A stretch of DNA of 5,627 nucleotides, taken from assembly GCA_024636575.1 (NCBI GenBank), contig JAGXGU010000151.1, positions 1 to 5,627 on the forward strand, read 5' to 3'. The position numbers and the translations under genes were made by a program. This DNA is from Altererythrobacter sp. (GTDB taxonomy: Bacteria; Pseudomonadota; Alphaproteobacteria; Sphingomonadales; Sphingomonadaceae). Under the pieces are notes generated by a model. The model was not told the DNA's origin, ran no database searches, and worked only from the letters and a program-made list of their open reading frames with translations. Positions 1-5,627 of the stretch are shown here, piece by piece. Positions within the stretch are counted from its first letter, which is position 1. Each line of letters begins with the position of its first letter.

Positions 1-1
1 C

Positions 2-523
2 GATGCAGCTGCGGAAGCGGCAGATGTCTATCTGATGTGGCCCGACACGATGGACAAGGTGCGCGAGGTGATCGGTGACCTTACCAACCGCGCCGCCAGC
101 AGGGGCCGAACCTTGAAATTCGGCTACCGCGCCCATGTTATCGTGCGCGAGACGGAGGACGAGGCACGCGCCTATGCGGCGCGGCTATTGTCGAAACTGG
201 ACGATGATGTCGGCAAGGCCATCCGCGAGAAATCACTCGACGCGGCCACTGCGGGCGTCGGCCGCCAAAGTGAATTGCGCGCCTCGGCCGCCGATGACGG
301 CTTTGTGGAAGATAATCTATGGACCGGAATCGGCCGTGCCCGTTCCGGCTGCGGTGCGGCGATAGTGGGCAATCCGGACCAGGTGCTCGCAAAAATTCGC
401 GCCTATCAGGCCGAAGGCATCGATGCCTTTATCCTTTCAGGATATCCCCACGCGGCGGAGTGCGACCTGTTCGCACGCCACGTCCTGCCGCATATCAATC
501 ACGGACCGCTGACCCTGGACTAA
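2..523 (+). CDS. ssuD: SsuD-type FMNH2-dependent alkanesulfonate monooxygenase, C-terminal part (5' end outside window)
   Basis: The frame is open from base 2 with no start and ends at TAA 521-523, so the N-terminal part of the TIM barrel lies left of the window. The first Met in view (base 35) is internal: the residues before it (DAAAEAADVYL) read as normal family sequence. Enzymes of this luciferase-like family use FMNH2 from a partner reductase and O2 to release sulfite and an aldehyde from alkanesulfonates in the cytoplasm. Counting from the Met at base 35, the stretch FGYRAHVIVRET (29-40) carries Arg32 and His34, ARSGCG (102-107) carries Arg103, and SGYPH (135-139) carries Tyr137. Aligned by eye from memory, these match E. 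coli SsuD Arg226, His228, Arg297 and Tyr331, all active-site residues. The C-terminus ends soon after and lacks the longer tail of the E. coli enzyme. A related sulfonate or sulfone monooxygenase (MsuD, SfnG) is the main alternative. It converges on the receptor gene across a 140-base spacer. Confidence 0.82.
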   Translation, partial: DAAAEAADVYLMWPDTMDKVREVIGDLTNRAASRGRTLKFGYRAHVIVRETEDEARAYAARLLSKLDDDVGKAIREKSLDAATAGVGRQSELRASAADDGFVEDNLWTGIGRARSGCGAAIVGNPDQVLAKIRAYQAEGIDAFILSGYPHAAECDLFARHVLPHINHGPLTLD

Positions 524-600
524 GGCGCATCGCCAAGCATTGCGAGGCACTGCGTCGAGGGCCCGTCCAAGCCCCAAACTGCCGCGCCTGGATACAAGAC

Positions 601-627
601 GGGGGCATGCATTCTTGCATTGCCCCC
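601..627. terminator. Hairpin between convergent genes, probable bidirectional terminator
   Basis: GGGGGCA (601-607) pairs with TGCCCCC (621-627). Inside it, TGCA (608-611) pairs with TGCA (616-619) around a TTCT loop (612-615), leaving only T620 bulged. This gives an 11-pair stem, the strongest inverted repeat I see outside genes. It lies 77 bases past the monooxygenase stop and 36 bases past the receptor stop. Read on the minus strand it is followed by GTCTTGTAT, a weak T-rich run; on the plus strand no T-tract follows. Its position between two convergent genes favours termination, but without a good U-tract it may act mainly as a 3'-end stabiliser. Confidence 0.55.
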
Positions 628-640
628 GGCTTCACGCCGG
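626..640. repeat. Second small inverted repeat in the convergent spacer
   Basis: CCGGC (626-630) and GCCGG (636-640) can form a 5-pair stem with a TTCAC loop. It shares bases 626-627 with the foot of the larger hairpin, so the two compete for their outer pairs. It may support 3'-end formation of the receptor transcript or may be a by-product of the high GC content. The rest of the 524-663 spacer shows only a tiny GGCG/CGCC hairpin (524-534) right after the monooxygenase stop and no gene. Confidence 0.3.
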
Positions 641-663
641 CGATCCGAAGAGTGGCTTCAGCG

Positions 664-3600
664 TCAGAAATTCTTTCGCAATTCAACGTGGAACACCCGC
701 CCACGGGCAGAATGCAAATCGCTGTAATAACCGTAGGTCTGGTCAGCGAGCGGCGGTGCCTCATTGGTCAGGTTGTTGACCGCAAACCTGATCCGCGTCC
801 CGTCGATGGCTGAATCATCCTCGATAGTGTAGGAGATCGAGGCGTTGAAGGTCATGAAATCATCGACTTCATAAGCATTGGCGAAGGGATTGTCGCTGAC
901 AACCGGATCGTTGCGGGTGATATCGGCATCATAGACCCTGCCCACATAGCTGGTGAACAAGCCGATATCGACCGGACCGCTCTCCCAATTAATCGCGCCG
1001 CTGAACCGCCATTTCGGTCGTCCTTCGATCTCGAGCAGTTCACCAAGGCTGTCGGGCCTGGCTTCAGCCGGCAGGATCCCGGCTTCGATCGCCGCAAGGA
1101 GTTCCTCGCCATCAGGAACGGTTGTTTGGACAAAGCTGTCGAGCCGCGCGGCGTTGAACCGAAGGCGGAAATCGCCGAGGCCAAAATCGGGCACGGTATA
1201 GAACAAGCCGAAATCCCAACCCTTCGACGTCCGGCTGTCGAGATTGAGATAAGGGTCGATCACCTGGATGATCTCGCCGACCGCACCAAGCGACGTGTTG
1301 CCGAAGTCGTCGATATCGTCCTGGCTAGGATCCTCCCGGATGACGTTGGGGTTTGTCGACCCTTGGAGCCGGCGCAGCAAATCAAGCGCGATGGCGTTGC
1401 CATCTCCAAAGGTACCGACCAGATCTTCCTGCCGGACGCGCCAATAATCGGCGGTTATAGTCAAACCGGGGATGAATGCGGGTTCAAGCACAATCCCGAA
1501 ATTCATGCTGGTGCTGTCTTCTGGTGCAACCTGGTCGCCACCCGTCCGGATGCTGACCGTGCTTTCGCCCGCGCAACCGCTGAGGTCGATCGGAATGTTC
1601 CCGTCGGCCTCTTCTTCGATAAAGCATCGAACGAAGTCGTCGCGCGTATTCACACGGGTTGTGCCCTCGTCGTTGACCTGAGCGAGGTTTGGCGCGCGGA
1701 AACCCCGCGACCATGCCCCGCGGAAGGTGACGCCCGGGATCGTAGTCCAAGAAGCGGCAATGCGGGGAACAGCGGCGGTCGCATTAATGTCGTCGAAATG
1801 TTCGACCCGTCCAGCAAGCTGGAGGTTGAATTCCTCGATCAGCGGAATGTCCATGTCAGGGCTGACCAAAGGCACAAACAATTCAGCGAAGGCCGAAAAC
1901 ACATTGCGCGAACCGCTGGTGTCAGGCGTTGGACTCGTGCCAACAACGTCCGATCCGTTAAACGCGCCCGTCACGCTATCGGTGAAGGTGATCGTCCCGT
2001 CGAGCCGCGGATCGCGATCGTCGAAGAAGGTTTCGCGCCGCCATTCAATACCGCCCGCAATGCCGAGATCGCCGCCCGGCAGGGTGGCAAGATCGTTGCG
2101 ACTGATCTTGAAATCGGCGAGCGCAAGGCTGGTCCCACCCTTGCGGAACACGTCGATCCGCATCGAATCGAGCACCGCTTCGGGATTAGGCGTGCAATCG
2201 CCCTCGCCCGGATCGGTCAGACAGCCGCCGTTGAACGGGTTGTAGGCATCCGGCCCGGTGCGGTTGATCGCTTCCTGCGCCAGCGTCAGCGAAACGCGGT
2301 TGCGCGCAAGGTCGGTCAACCGGGCTTCGGAATAGACAAAACCAGTGTCGAAATCCCATGCGCCAAGTTCGCCCTTGAGGCCGCCGACGAAGCGATAGAC
2401 ATCCTTGTCGACAGAAACATCGCGGCTGCCGACATCGACGAAGCGATAGCGCTCCATAATGACATCCGCGCCCGTCGAGGCGATGGTCGTGCCGGGCAGG
2501 CGATTGGGGCTGCCCGTCGGCCCGAACGGGTTCCAATAGGCATTGCGCGAAATCCCGATGGGAACCGCGCCGAGGATTGCCGAGGCTTCGTTGTTGCGCT
2601 GGCTTTCCGAACGATAGAAGCTACCTTCGAAATAGGCCTCTATGCTGTCAGTAAGTTCATAGCTCAGCAGCGCCATTGCGTTGTAGCGCGCCTTTTCGCT
2701 GATCAGCGTGCCGTCAAAATTCTGATTGTAGCGCACATCTCGAACCGGCAACGTACCATTGCGCGCGCAAATGCCATTGCCGAAATCAAGTCGACAGCCG
2801 GTGAAGGTTGAGGGCTGAAGGTAGAAATCATCATCGCGGATCGGCGTCCGGGTCGAAGGCGCCTGAATGTCGAACTGCCCGAACGGACCGAAAGTATTGC
2901 GGTTGTTGAACGAAAGGTTGCCTTCAAACGGCGTGCCCTCGACCAGCGGTACGCGATTTTCATCTGCAGCATATTCGCGCTCGGAAGCAGGCAGGCCGTT
3001 CTCGTAATAATAGCCGCCATAGAGTGTCAGGTTCGCACGGCCATCGGCAAAATCGAAGCCGTAACCGCCGGAAAGGCTATAGGAATAGAGGCTGGTGCCG
3101 TCCGATGCGCGCCAGTCCGCTTCGAGGAAACCGCCCCGGCGATTGCCGCGCAGCACCGTGTTGATGACGCCCGCAACCGCGTCAGCGCCGTAAATTGCCG
3201 AGGCACCGTCGCGCAGCACTTCGATCCTGCGCACACTGCCCGGCGCGATTTCGTTGGTGTCCGAACTCACCACCGGCACAAGCAGCTCGGTCTGGAAACC
3301 GGGGTGCAGCGTCATGCGGCGACCGTTGATCAGCAGCAGCGTGTTGCCGGTGCCAAGATCGCGCAGGTTGATCGACCCGACATCGCCGCGCGCGCTGTTC
3401 TGGGTGGTGGCGTTCTGTTCGTTGAACGCGACGGTCCCGGCCTGCGGGATAGAGCGGAACAATTCATCGCCCGAGGATGCACCGGTGTTTTCAATATCAA
3501 CTTCATCAAGCACGGTCACCGGCAGAACGTCGTTGATCTTTGCCCCTTGAATCTGTGTCCCGATTACAACAATCTCGCGTTCTGTTTCGGCCACTTCCTG

Positions 3601-3696
3601 GCCAGCCGCAGGTGCGTCCTGCGCGGTAGCTGCGGTGGCGGCCATCAAACTGGTGCTGCACATCAGAGCCAGTTTTCCGATTTTTGTCATACGCAT
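664..3696 (-). CDS. TonB-dependent outer-membrane receptor, complete
   Basis: This is an energised 22-strand beta-barrel receptor that moves a scarce ligand across the outer membrane using TonB/ExbBD. The 1010-residue protein starts with a Sec signal (basic MRMTKIGK, hydrophobic core, cut likely after Ala25 in ATA|QD). A TonB-box-like segment follows (EIVVIG, 41-46), then a plug domain (about 54-185) with the typical LRDLGTGNTLLLINGRR (111-127) and RRIEVLRDGASAIYGADA (156-173). The barrel runs from about 190 to a terminal Phe (VELRKNF), the usual BamA recognition end. No STN domain precedes the plug, so sigma/anti-sigma signalling of the FecA kind is not expected. Three cysteine pairs (301/310, 492/501, 691/708) sit in loop-like stretches. 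The start at 3696 is favoured over the Met at 3690 because GGGGAGA lies 7 bases upstream. The gene is last in a three-gene minus-strand cluster, 24 bases after the hydrolase. Size and style resemble the large receptors that sphingomonads use for sugars or other organic nutrients; the ligand is unknown. Confidence 0.95.
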   Translation of the reverse strand: MRMTKIGKLALMCSTSLMAATAATAQDAPAAGQEVAETEREIVVIGTQIQGAKINDVLPVTVLDEVDIENTGASSGDELFRSIPQAGTVAFNEQNATTQNSARGDVGSINLRDLGTGNTLLLINGRRMTLHPGFQTELLVPVVSSDTNEIAPGSVRRIEVLRDGASAIYGADAVAGVINTVLRGNRRGGFLEADWRASDGTSLYSYSLSGGYGFDFADGRANLTLYGGYYYENGLPASEREYAADENRVPLVEGTPFEGNLSFNNRNTFGPFGQFDIQAPSTRTPIRDDDFYLQPSTFTGCRLDFGNGICARNGTLPVRDVRYNQNFDGTLISEKARYNAMALLSYELTDSIEAYFEGSFYRSESQRNNEASAILGAVPIGISRNAYWNPFGPTGSPNRLPGTTIASTGADVIMERYRFVDVGSRDVSVDKDVYRFVGGLKGELGAWDFDTGFVYSEARLTDLARNRVSLTLAQEAINRTGPDAYNPFNGGCLTDPGEGDCTPNPEAVLDSMRIDVFRKGGTSLALADFKISRNDLATLPGGDLGIAGGIEWRRETFFDDRDPRLDGTITFTDSVTGAFNGSDVVGTSPTPDTSGSRNVFSAFAELFVPLVSPDMDIPLIEEFNLQLAGRVEHFDDINATAAVPRIAASWTTIPGVTFRGAWSRGFRAPNLAQVNDEGTTRVNTRDDFVRCFIEEEADGNIPIDLSGCAGESTVSIRTGGDQVAPEDSTSMNFGIVLEPAFIPGLTITADYWRVRQEDLVGTFGDGNAIALDLLRRLQGSTNPNVIREDPSQDDIDDFGNTSLGAVGEIIQVIDPYLNLDSRTSKGWDFGLFYTVPDFGLGDFRLRFNAARLDSFVQTTVPDGEELLAAIEAGILPAEARPDSLGELLEIEGRPKWRFSGAINWESGPVDIGLFTSYVGRVYDADITRNDPVVSDNPFANAYEVDDFMTFNASISYTIEDDSAIDGTRIRFAVNNLTNEAPPLADQTYGYYSDLHSARGRVFHVELRKNF

Positions 3697-3703
3697 AGCG
3701 AAG

Positions 3704-3710
3704 TCTCCCC
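3704..3710 (-). promoter_or_regulatory. Shine-Dalgarno site of the receptor gene
   Basis: The minus strand reads GGGGAGA, 7 bases before the ATG at 3696-3694. It sits in the 24-base gap after the hydrolase stop. Its spacing decides in favour of this ATG over the second in-frame ATG two codons later, which would be 13 bases away. No convincing promoter lies in the gap, which supports co-transcription with the hydrolase. Confidence 0.75.
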
Positions 3711-3720
3711 TATTCTCGAT

Positions 3721-4662
3721 TCAGTTGAATTTTCTTTTTTCAATCCAGTTTTCAAAAATCTTTGGCCAATGGCTCAATATCTGATTGTCCGTCCCCAGAC
3801 CCCAGCCATGCCCCCCCTCTTCGAAAATATGCAGTTCGGCCGCTGCGCCCTTGCCGTTCAGCGCTTGGAACAGGGCGATGCCGTGTCCGGGCGGAGTGAT
3901 CGAGTCGTCGGCGGCGGAAATGATGATTGTGGGCGGCGCATCCTTGGTCGCATGAGTGTCGAGCGACCATTTCTCCTGCGCCGCGACGGACGGATCTTTA
4001 CCGATAATTTCGCGCCGCGTTCGCGTGGTATCATAGGGCTTGTGTAGCGATACGACCGGGAACAGCAAGACGGAAAAATCGGGTCGGGCGGATTGGATCT
4101 CAATCGCGTCAGCACCTTCATACAGTGCCGCATCCGGCCGCAGGGCGGTGTAGCCCGCCAGATGACCGCCAGCTGAAAATCCCATGATGCCGATCCGATC
4201 TGCGCGGATGCTGAATTCCTTCGCGCGCGAGCGGATAATTTTCATCGCCCGTTGCGCATCCATGAACGGGACCGCCGCATCCCACCCGTCATTGGGCAGG
4301 CGGTAGATCAGTTCGAAAACAGTATAGCCGCCGAGCTGCAGCAGCTTGGCAATGGGGGTGCTTTCCTTCCACAGCTGGATCCGGAAATAGCCGCCGCCGC
4401 CGCAGACCAGCACAGCTTTGCCATTGGGCGCATTGGGCCGGTACACGCGCATCCGCGGAGTAGCGATGTTGGACACTGCACCATAGCCGCTGCCGGGCCC
4501 GCCAAGTTTCTCCGGTCCGGTCGGCCCGCCATTGCCTGGCGCGCGGCCTGGCCACAGCAGGATTTCCTCTTCTGCATGTGCGAGCGCCGGGGCGAGGCCG
4601 GCAGCGGCTGATGCGCCCGCCAGACCGGCGGTGCCGCGCAGGATCGTCCGTCTGGAAATCAT
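3721..4662 (-). CDS. Tat-exported alpha/beta hydrolase, acetylxylan/feruloyl esterase-like (BD-FAE type)
   Basis: The 313-residue protein is complete. It begins with a twin-arginine signal (SRRTIL at 3-8, an alanine-rich core, likely cut after AHA at 28-30), so it should fold in the cytoplasm and act in the periplasm. The mature part opens with ILLWPGRAPG (34-43), typical of esterases annotated as acetylxylan esterase-like. An oxyanion segment VCGGGGY (86-92) follows, then the nucleophile elbow GFSAGG with Ser163, the acid in SAADDS (Asp252 or Asp253), and His285 in GGHGWG. The catalytic triad is thus intact and in the usual order. Such enzymes remove acetyl or other acyl groups from carbohydrates and small esters; the actual substrate is not readable here. 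The ATG at 4662 has AGGAG 7 bases upstream and overlaps the symporter stop by ATGA, which fits translational coupling. The receptor gene starts 24 bases downstream, suggesting that the enzyme processes the imported ligand. The last 15 or so codons are markedly AT-rich compared with the rest. Confidence 0.88.
   Translation of the reverse strand: MISRRTILRGTAGLAGASAAAGLAPALAHAEEEILLWPGRAPGNGGPTGPEKLGGPGSGYGAVSNIATPRMRVYRPNAPNGKAVLVCGGGGYFRIQLWKESTPIAKLLQLGGYTVFELIYRLPNDGWDAAVPFMDAQRAMKIIRSRAKEFSIRADRIGIMGFSAGGHLAGYTALRPDAALYEGADAIEIQSARPDFSVLLFPVVSLHKPYDTTRTRREIIGKDPSVAAQEKWSLDTHATKDAPPTIIISAADDSITPPGHGIALFQALNGKGAAAELHIFEEGGHGWGLGTDNQILSHWPKIFENWIEKRKFN
4659..4662 (-). other. ATGA stop/start overlap coupling symporter and hydrolase
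   Basis: On the minus strand, the hydrolase ATG (4662-4660) and the symporter TGA (4661-4659) share bases. This 4-base overlap is the classic sign of translational coupling within one message and is the best evidence that the two genes form an operon. Confidence 0.85.
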
Positions 4663-5627
4663 GGAGCCACTCCTGCCGCTTCCGCCAATGCCTCGCTGTG
4701 GGGGCCGGTGCGTTCGTGCCGTTCGATATCCTCTTCCGGCAGCGGCATCGGCATTCCTGCCAAGGCCGCTTGCAGCCGGTCCCGATCAAGCGCATTTTCC
4801 CATTTGGCCACCACGATCGTAGCGACCGCATTGCCGATGAAGTTGGTCAGCGCGCGGCATTCGCTCATGAAACGGTCGATCCCCAGGATCAGCGCCATCC
4901 CCGCGACTGGTACCGAAGGAACCACAGAAAGGGTTGCTGTCAGGATAACGAATCCCGCGCCCGTAACCCCGGCCGCTCCCTTGGAACTGATCATCGCTAC
5001 CAGGACCAGGGCAATCTGCTCGCCCATGGTCAGGTCGATTCCGACTGCCTGCGCAATGAACAGCGCCGCCAATGTCATGTAGATATTGGTCCCGTCCAGA
5101 TTGAAGGAATAGCCCGTTGGAACCACCAGCCCGACCACCGTCTTGCGACAGCCGGCAATTTCCAGCTTTTCCATCAGGCTGGGCAGTGCTGCTTCGGATG
5201 ATGAGGTGCCGAGAACCAGCAGCAATTCCTCGCGCAGATATTTCATCAGGGCGAAGATGGAAAAACCGGTGAACCAGGCGACCGCGCCCAGAACCACGAT
5301 CACGAACAGCAGCGAAGTGACGTAAAACGTCCCGATCAGTGCCGCGAGGTTGGCCAATGATCCGATGCCGAATTCGCCGATGGTGAAGGCGATCGCGCCG
5401 AATGCGCCGATCGGTGCCGCGCGCATCAGGATGTGCACCAGCTTGAAGACCGGCGCGGTCAGCGATTCGAGCAAGGTCAGCACCGGCCGGCCCTTGTCGC
5501 CGACCAGGGCCAGCGACAGCCCGAACAGCACCGCGATGAACAGCACCTGCAGGATGTTGTCGCCGACGAAGGGGCTGAGCAGCGTCTTGGGAATGATGTC
5601 CATCCCGAAGCCGATCAGGGTCATCTC
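4659..5627 (-). CDS. dctA: DctA-type C4-dicarboxylate:cation symporter, C-terminal part (start outside window)
   Basis: This inner-membrane symporter belongs to the dicarboxylate/amino acid:cation symporter (DAACS) family. DctA members take up succinate, fumarate, malate and sometimes orotate. The frame stays open to the right edge (Glu before the first visible Met at 5624), so roughly the first 125-130 residues, judged against E. coli DctA (428 residues), lie outside. From that Met, the family blocks appear in order: re-entrant hairpin HP1 with the serine-rich LGTSSSEAALP (138-148), PTGYSFNLDGT (169-179) in TM7, hairpin HP2 with SSKGAAGVTGAGF (213-225), and TM8 with GIDRFMSECRALTNFIGN (248-265). 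All of these read almost as in E. coli DctA. Ser254 and Asn265 sit where amino-acid transporters of the GltPh type have Asp394 and Asp405, which argues for dicarboxylates. After VVAKWENAL (271-279) there is a hydrophilic tail of about 40 residues rich in Glu and Pro. It is the first visible gene of the minus-strand cluster. Confidence 0.93.
   Translation of the reverse strand, partial: EMTLIGFGMDIIPKTLLSPFVGDNILQVLFIAVLFGLSLALVGDKGRPVLTLLESLTAPVFKLVHILMRAAPIGAFGAIAFTIGEFGIGSLANLAALIGTFYVTSLLFVIVVLGAVAWFTGFSIFALMKYLREELLLVLGTSSSEAALPSLMEKLEIAGCRKTVVGLVVPTGYSFNLDGTNIYMTLAALFIAQAVGIDLTMGEQIALVLVAMISSKGAAGVTGAGFVILTATLSVVPSVPVAGMALILGIDRFMSECRALTNFIGNAVATIVVAKWENALDRDRLQAALAGMPMPLPEEDIERHERTGPHSEALAEAAGVAP
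4670..4674 (-). promoter_or_regulatory. Shine-Dalgarno site of the hydrolase gene
   Basis: The minus strand reads AGGAG with 7 bases to the ATG at 4662. It lies inside the last codons of the symporter gene and fixes the hydrolase start. That start also places the twin-arginine motif at residues 4-5, where a Tat signal needs it. Confidence 0.75.

Noticed and set aside
495..813. Small open frames spanning the convergent spacer (such as 495-764 minus and 540-779 plus)
   Set aside because: They run into the conserved receptor C-terminus or the monooxygenase end, have no clear ribosome site, and show no recognisable protein features.
1126..2811. Long 561-codon open frame on the plus strand, antisense to the receptor
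   Set aside because: Its codons are in exact register with the receptor codons. It stays open because the sense codons TTA, CTA and TCA, whose complements are stops, are rare in this GC-rich gene. Its product has no recognisable domain, whereas the receptor has a signal, plug and barrel.
3643..3696. Cys13 in the receptor signal peptide as a lipoprotein site
   Set aside because: The residues before it (LALM) do not fit a lipobox, and a normal signal peptidase I site follows at ATA|QD. Receptors of this kind are not lipoproteins.
3712..3755. Candidate sigma-70 promoter for the receptor (TTGAAA hexamers on the minus strand)
   Set aside because: With normal 16-18 base spacing, the -10 positions match TATAAT poorly. 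The best partner, GAGAAT, needs a spacer of about 20 bases. Not strong enough to annotate.
3304..4047. 247-codon plus-strand open frame running across the receptor/hydrolase junction
   Set aside because: It is again in register with the opposing genes and crosses two well-supported coding regions and their ribosome site. The translation shows no family features.
4578..5201. 207-codon plus-strand open frame opposite the symporter
   Set aside because: It lies opposite strongly conserved DctA motifs and reads as low-complexity Arg/His/Gln-rich sequence, as expected for a shadow frame.

Overview
The window is GC-rich bacterial DNA. It holds four genes almost end to end and no sign of a mobile element, CRISPR array or RNA gene. 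A 1010-residue TonB-dependent receptor with a short TonB-box segment (…EIVVIG…), a Tat-exported esterase-like hydrolase and the codon use together suggest an alphaproteobacterium, most likely of the Sphingomonadales (Erythrobacter/Novosphingobium-like). That placement is inferred from family resemblance; no marker gene is present.

Layout. Bases 2-523 (+) hold the 3' part of a flavin-dependent monooxygenase of the SsuD (alkanesulfonate monooxygenase) type, cut by the left edge. Bases 524-663 are a convergent intergenic spacer with a strong hairpin. Bases 664-3696 (-) encode the complete TonB-dependent outer-membrane receptor. Bases 3721-4662 (-) encode a Tat-signal alpha/beta hydrolase. Bases 4659 to the right edge (-) encode the C-terminal part of a DctA-type dicarboxylate symporter.

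The three minus-strand genes read dctA-like, then hydrolase, then receptor. The first two overlap by 4 bases (ATGA) and the last two are 24 bases apart, and both downstream genes have clear Shine-Dalgarno sites, so this looks like one operon. My working model is a trans-envelope scavenging route. The receptor brings a ligand across the outer membrane, the exported hydrolase cleaves an ester in the periplasm, and the inner-membrane symporter takes up a released dicarboxylate or similar organic acid. The ligand cannot be read from the sequence. The SsuD-like gene is on the opposite strand and converges on the operon, so shared function is possible but not shown.

The window reads mostly as an ordinary nutrient-acquisition region. 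I do not see a clearly new class of system. The points most worth following up are the gene combination, the paired cysteines in the receptor barrel, and the substrate-site residues of the symporter.
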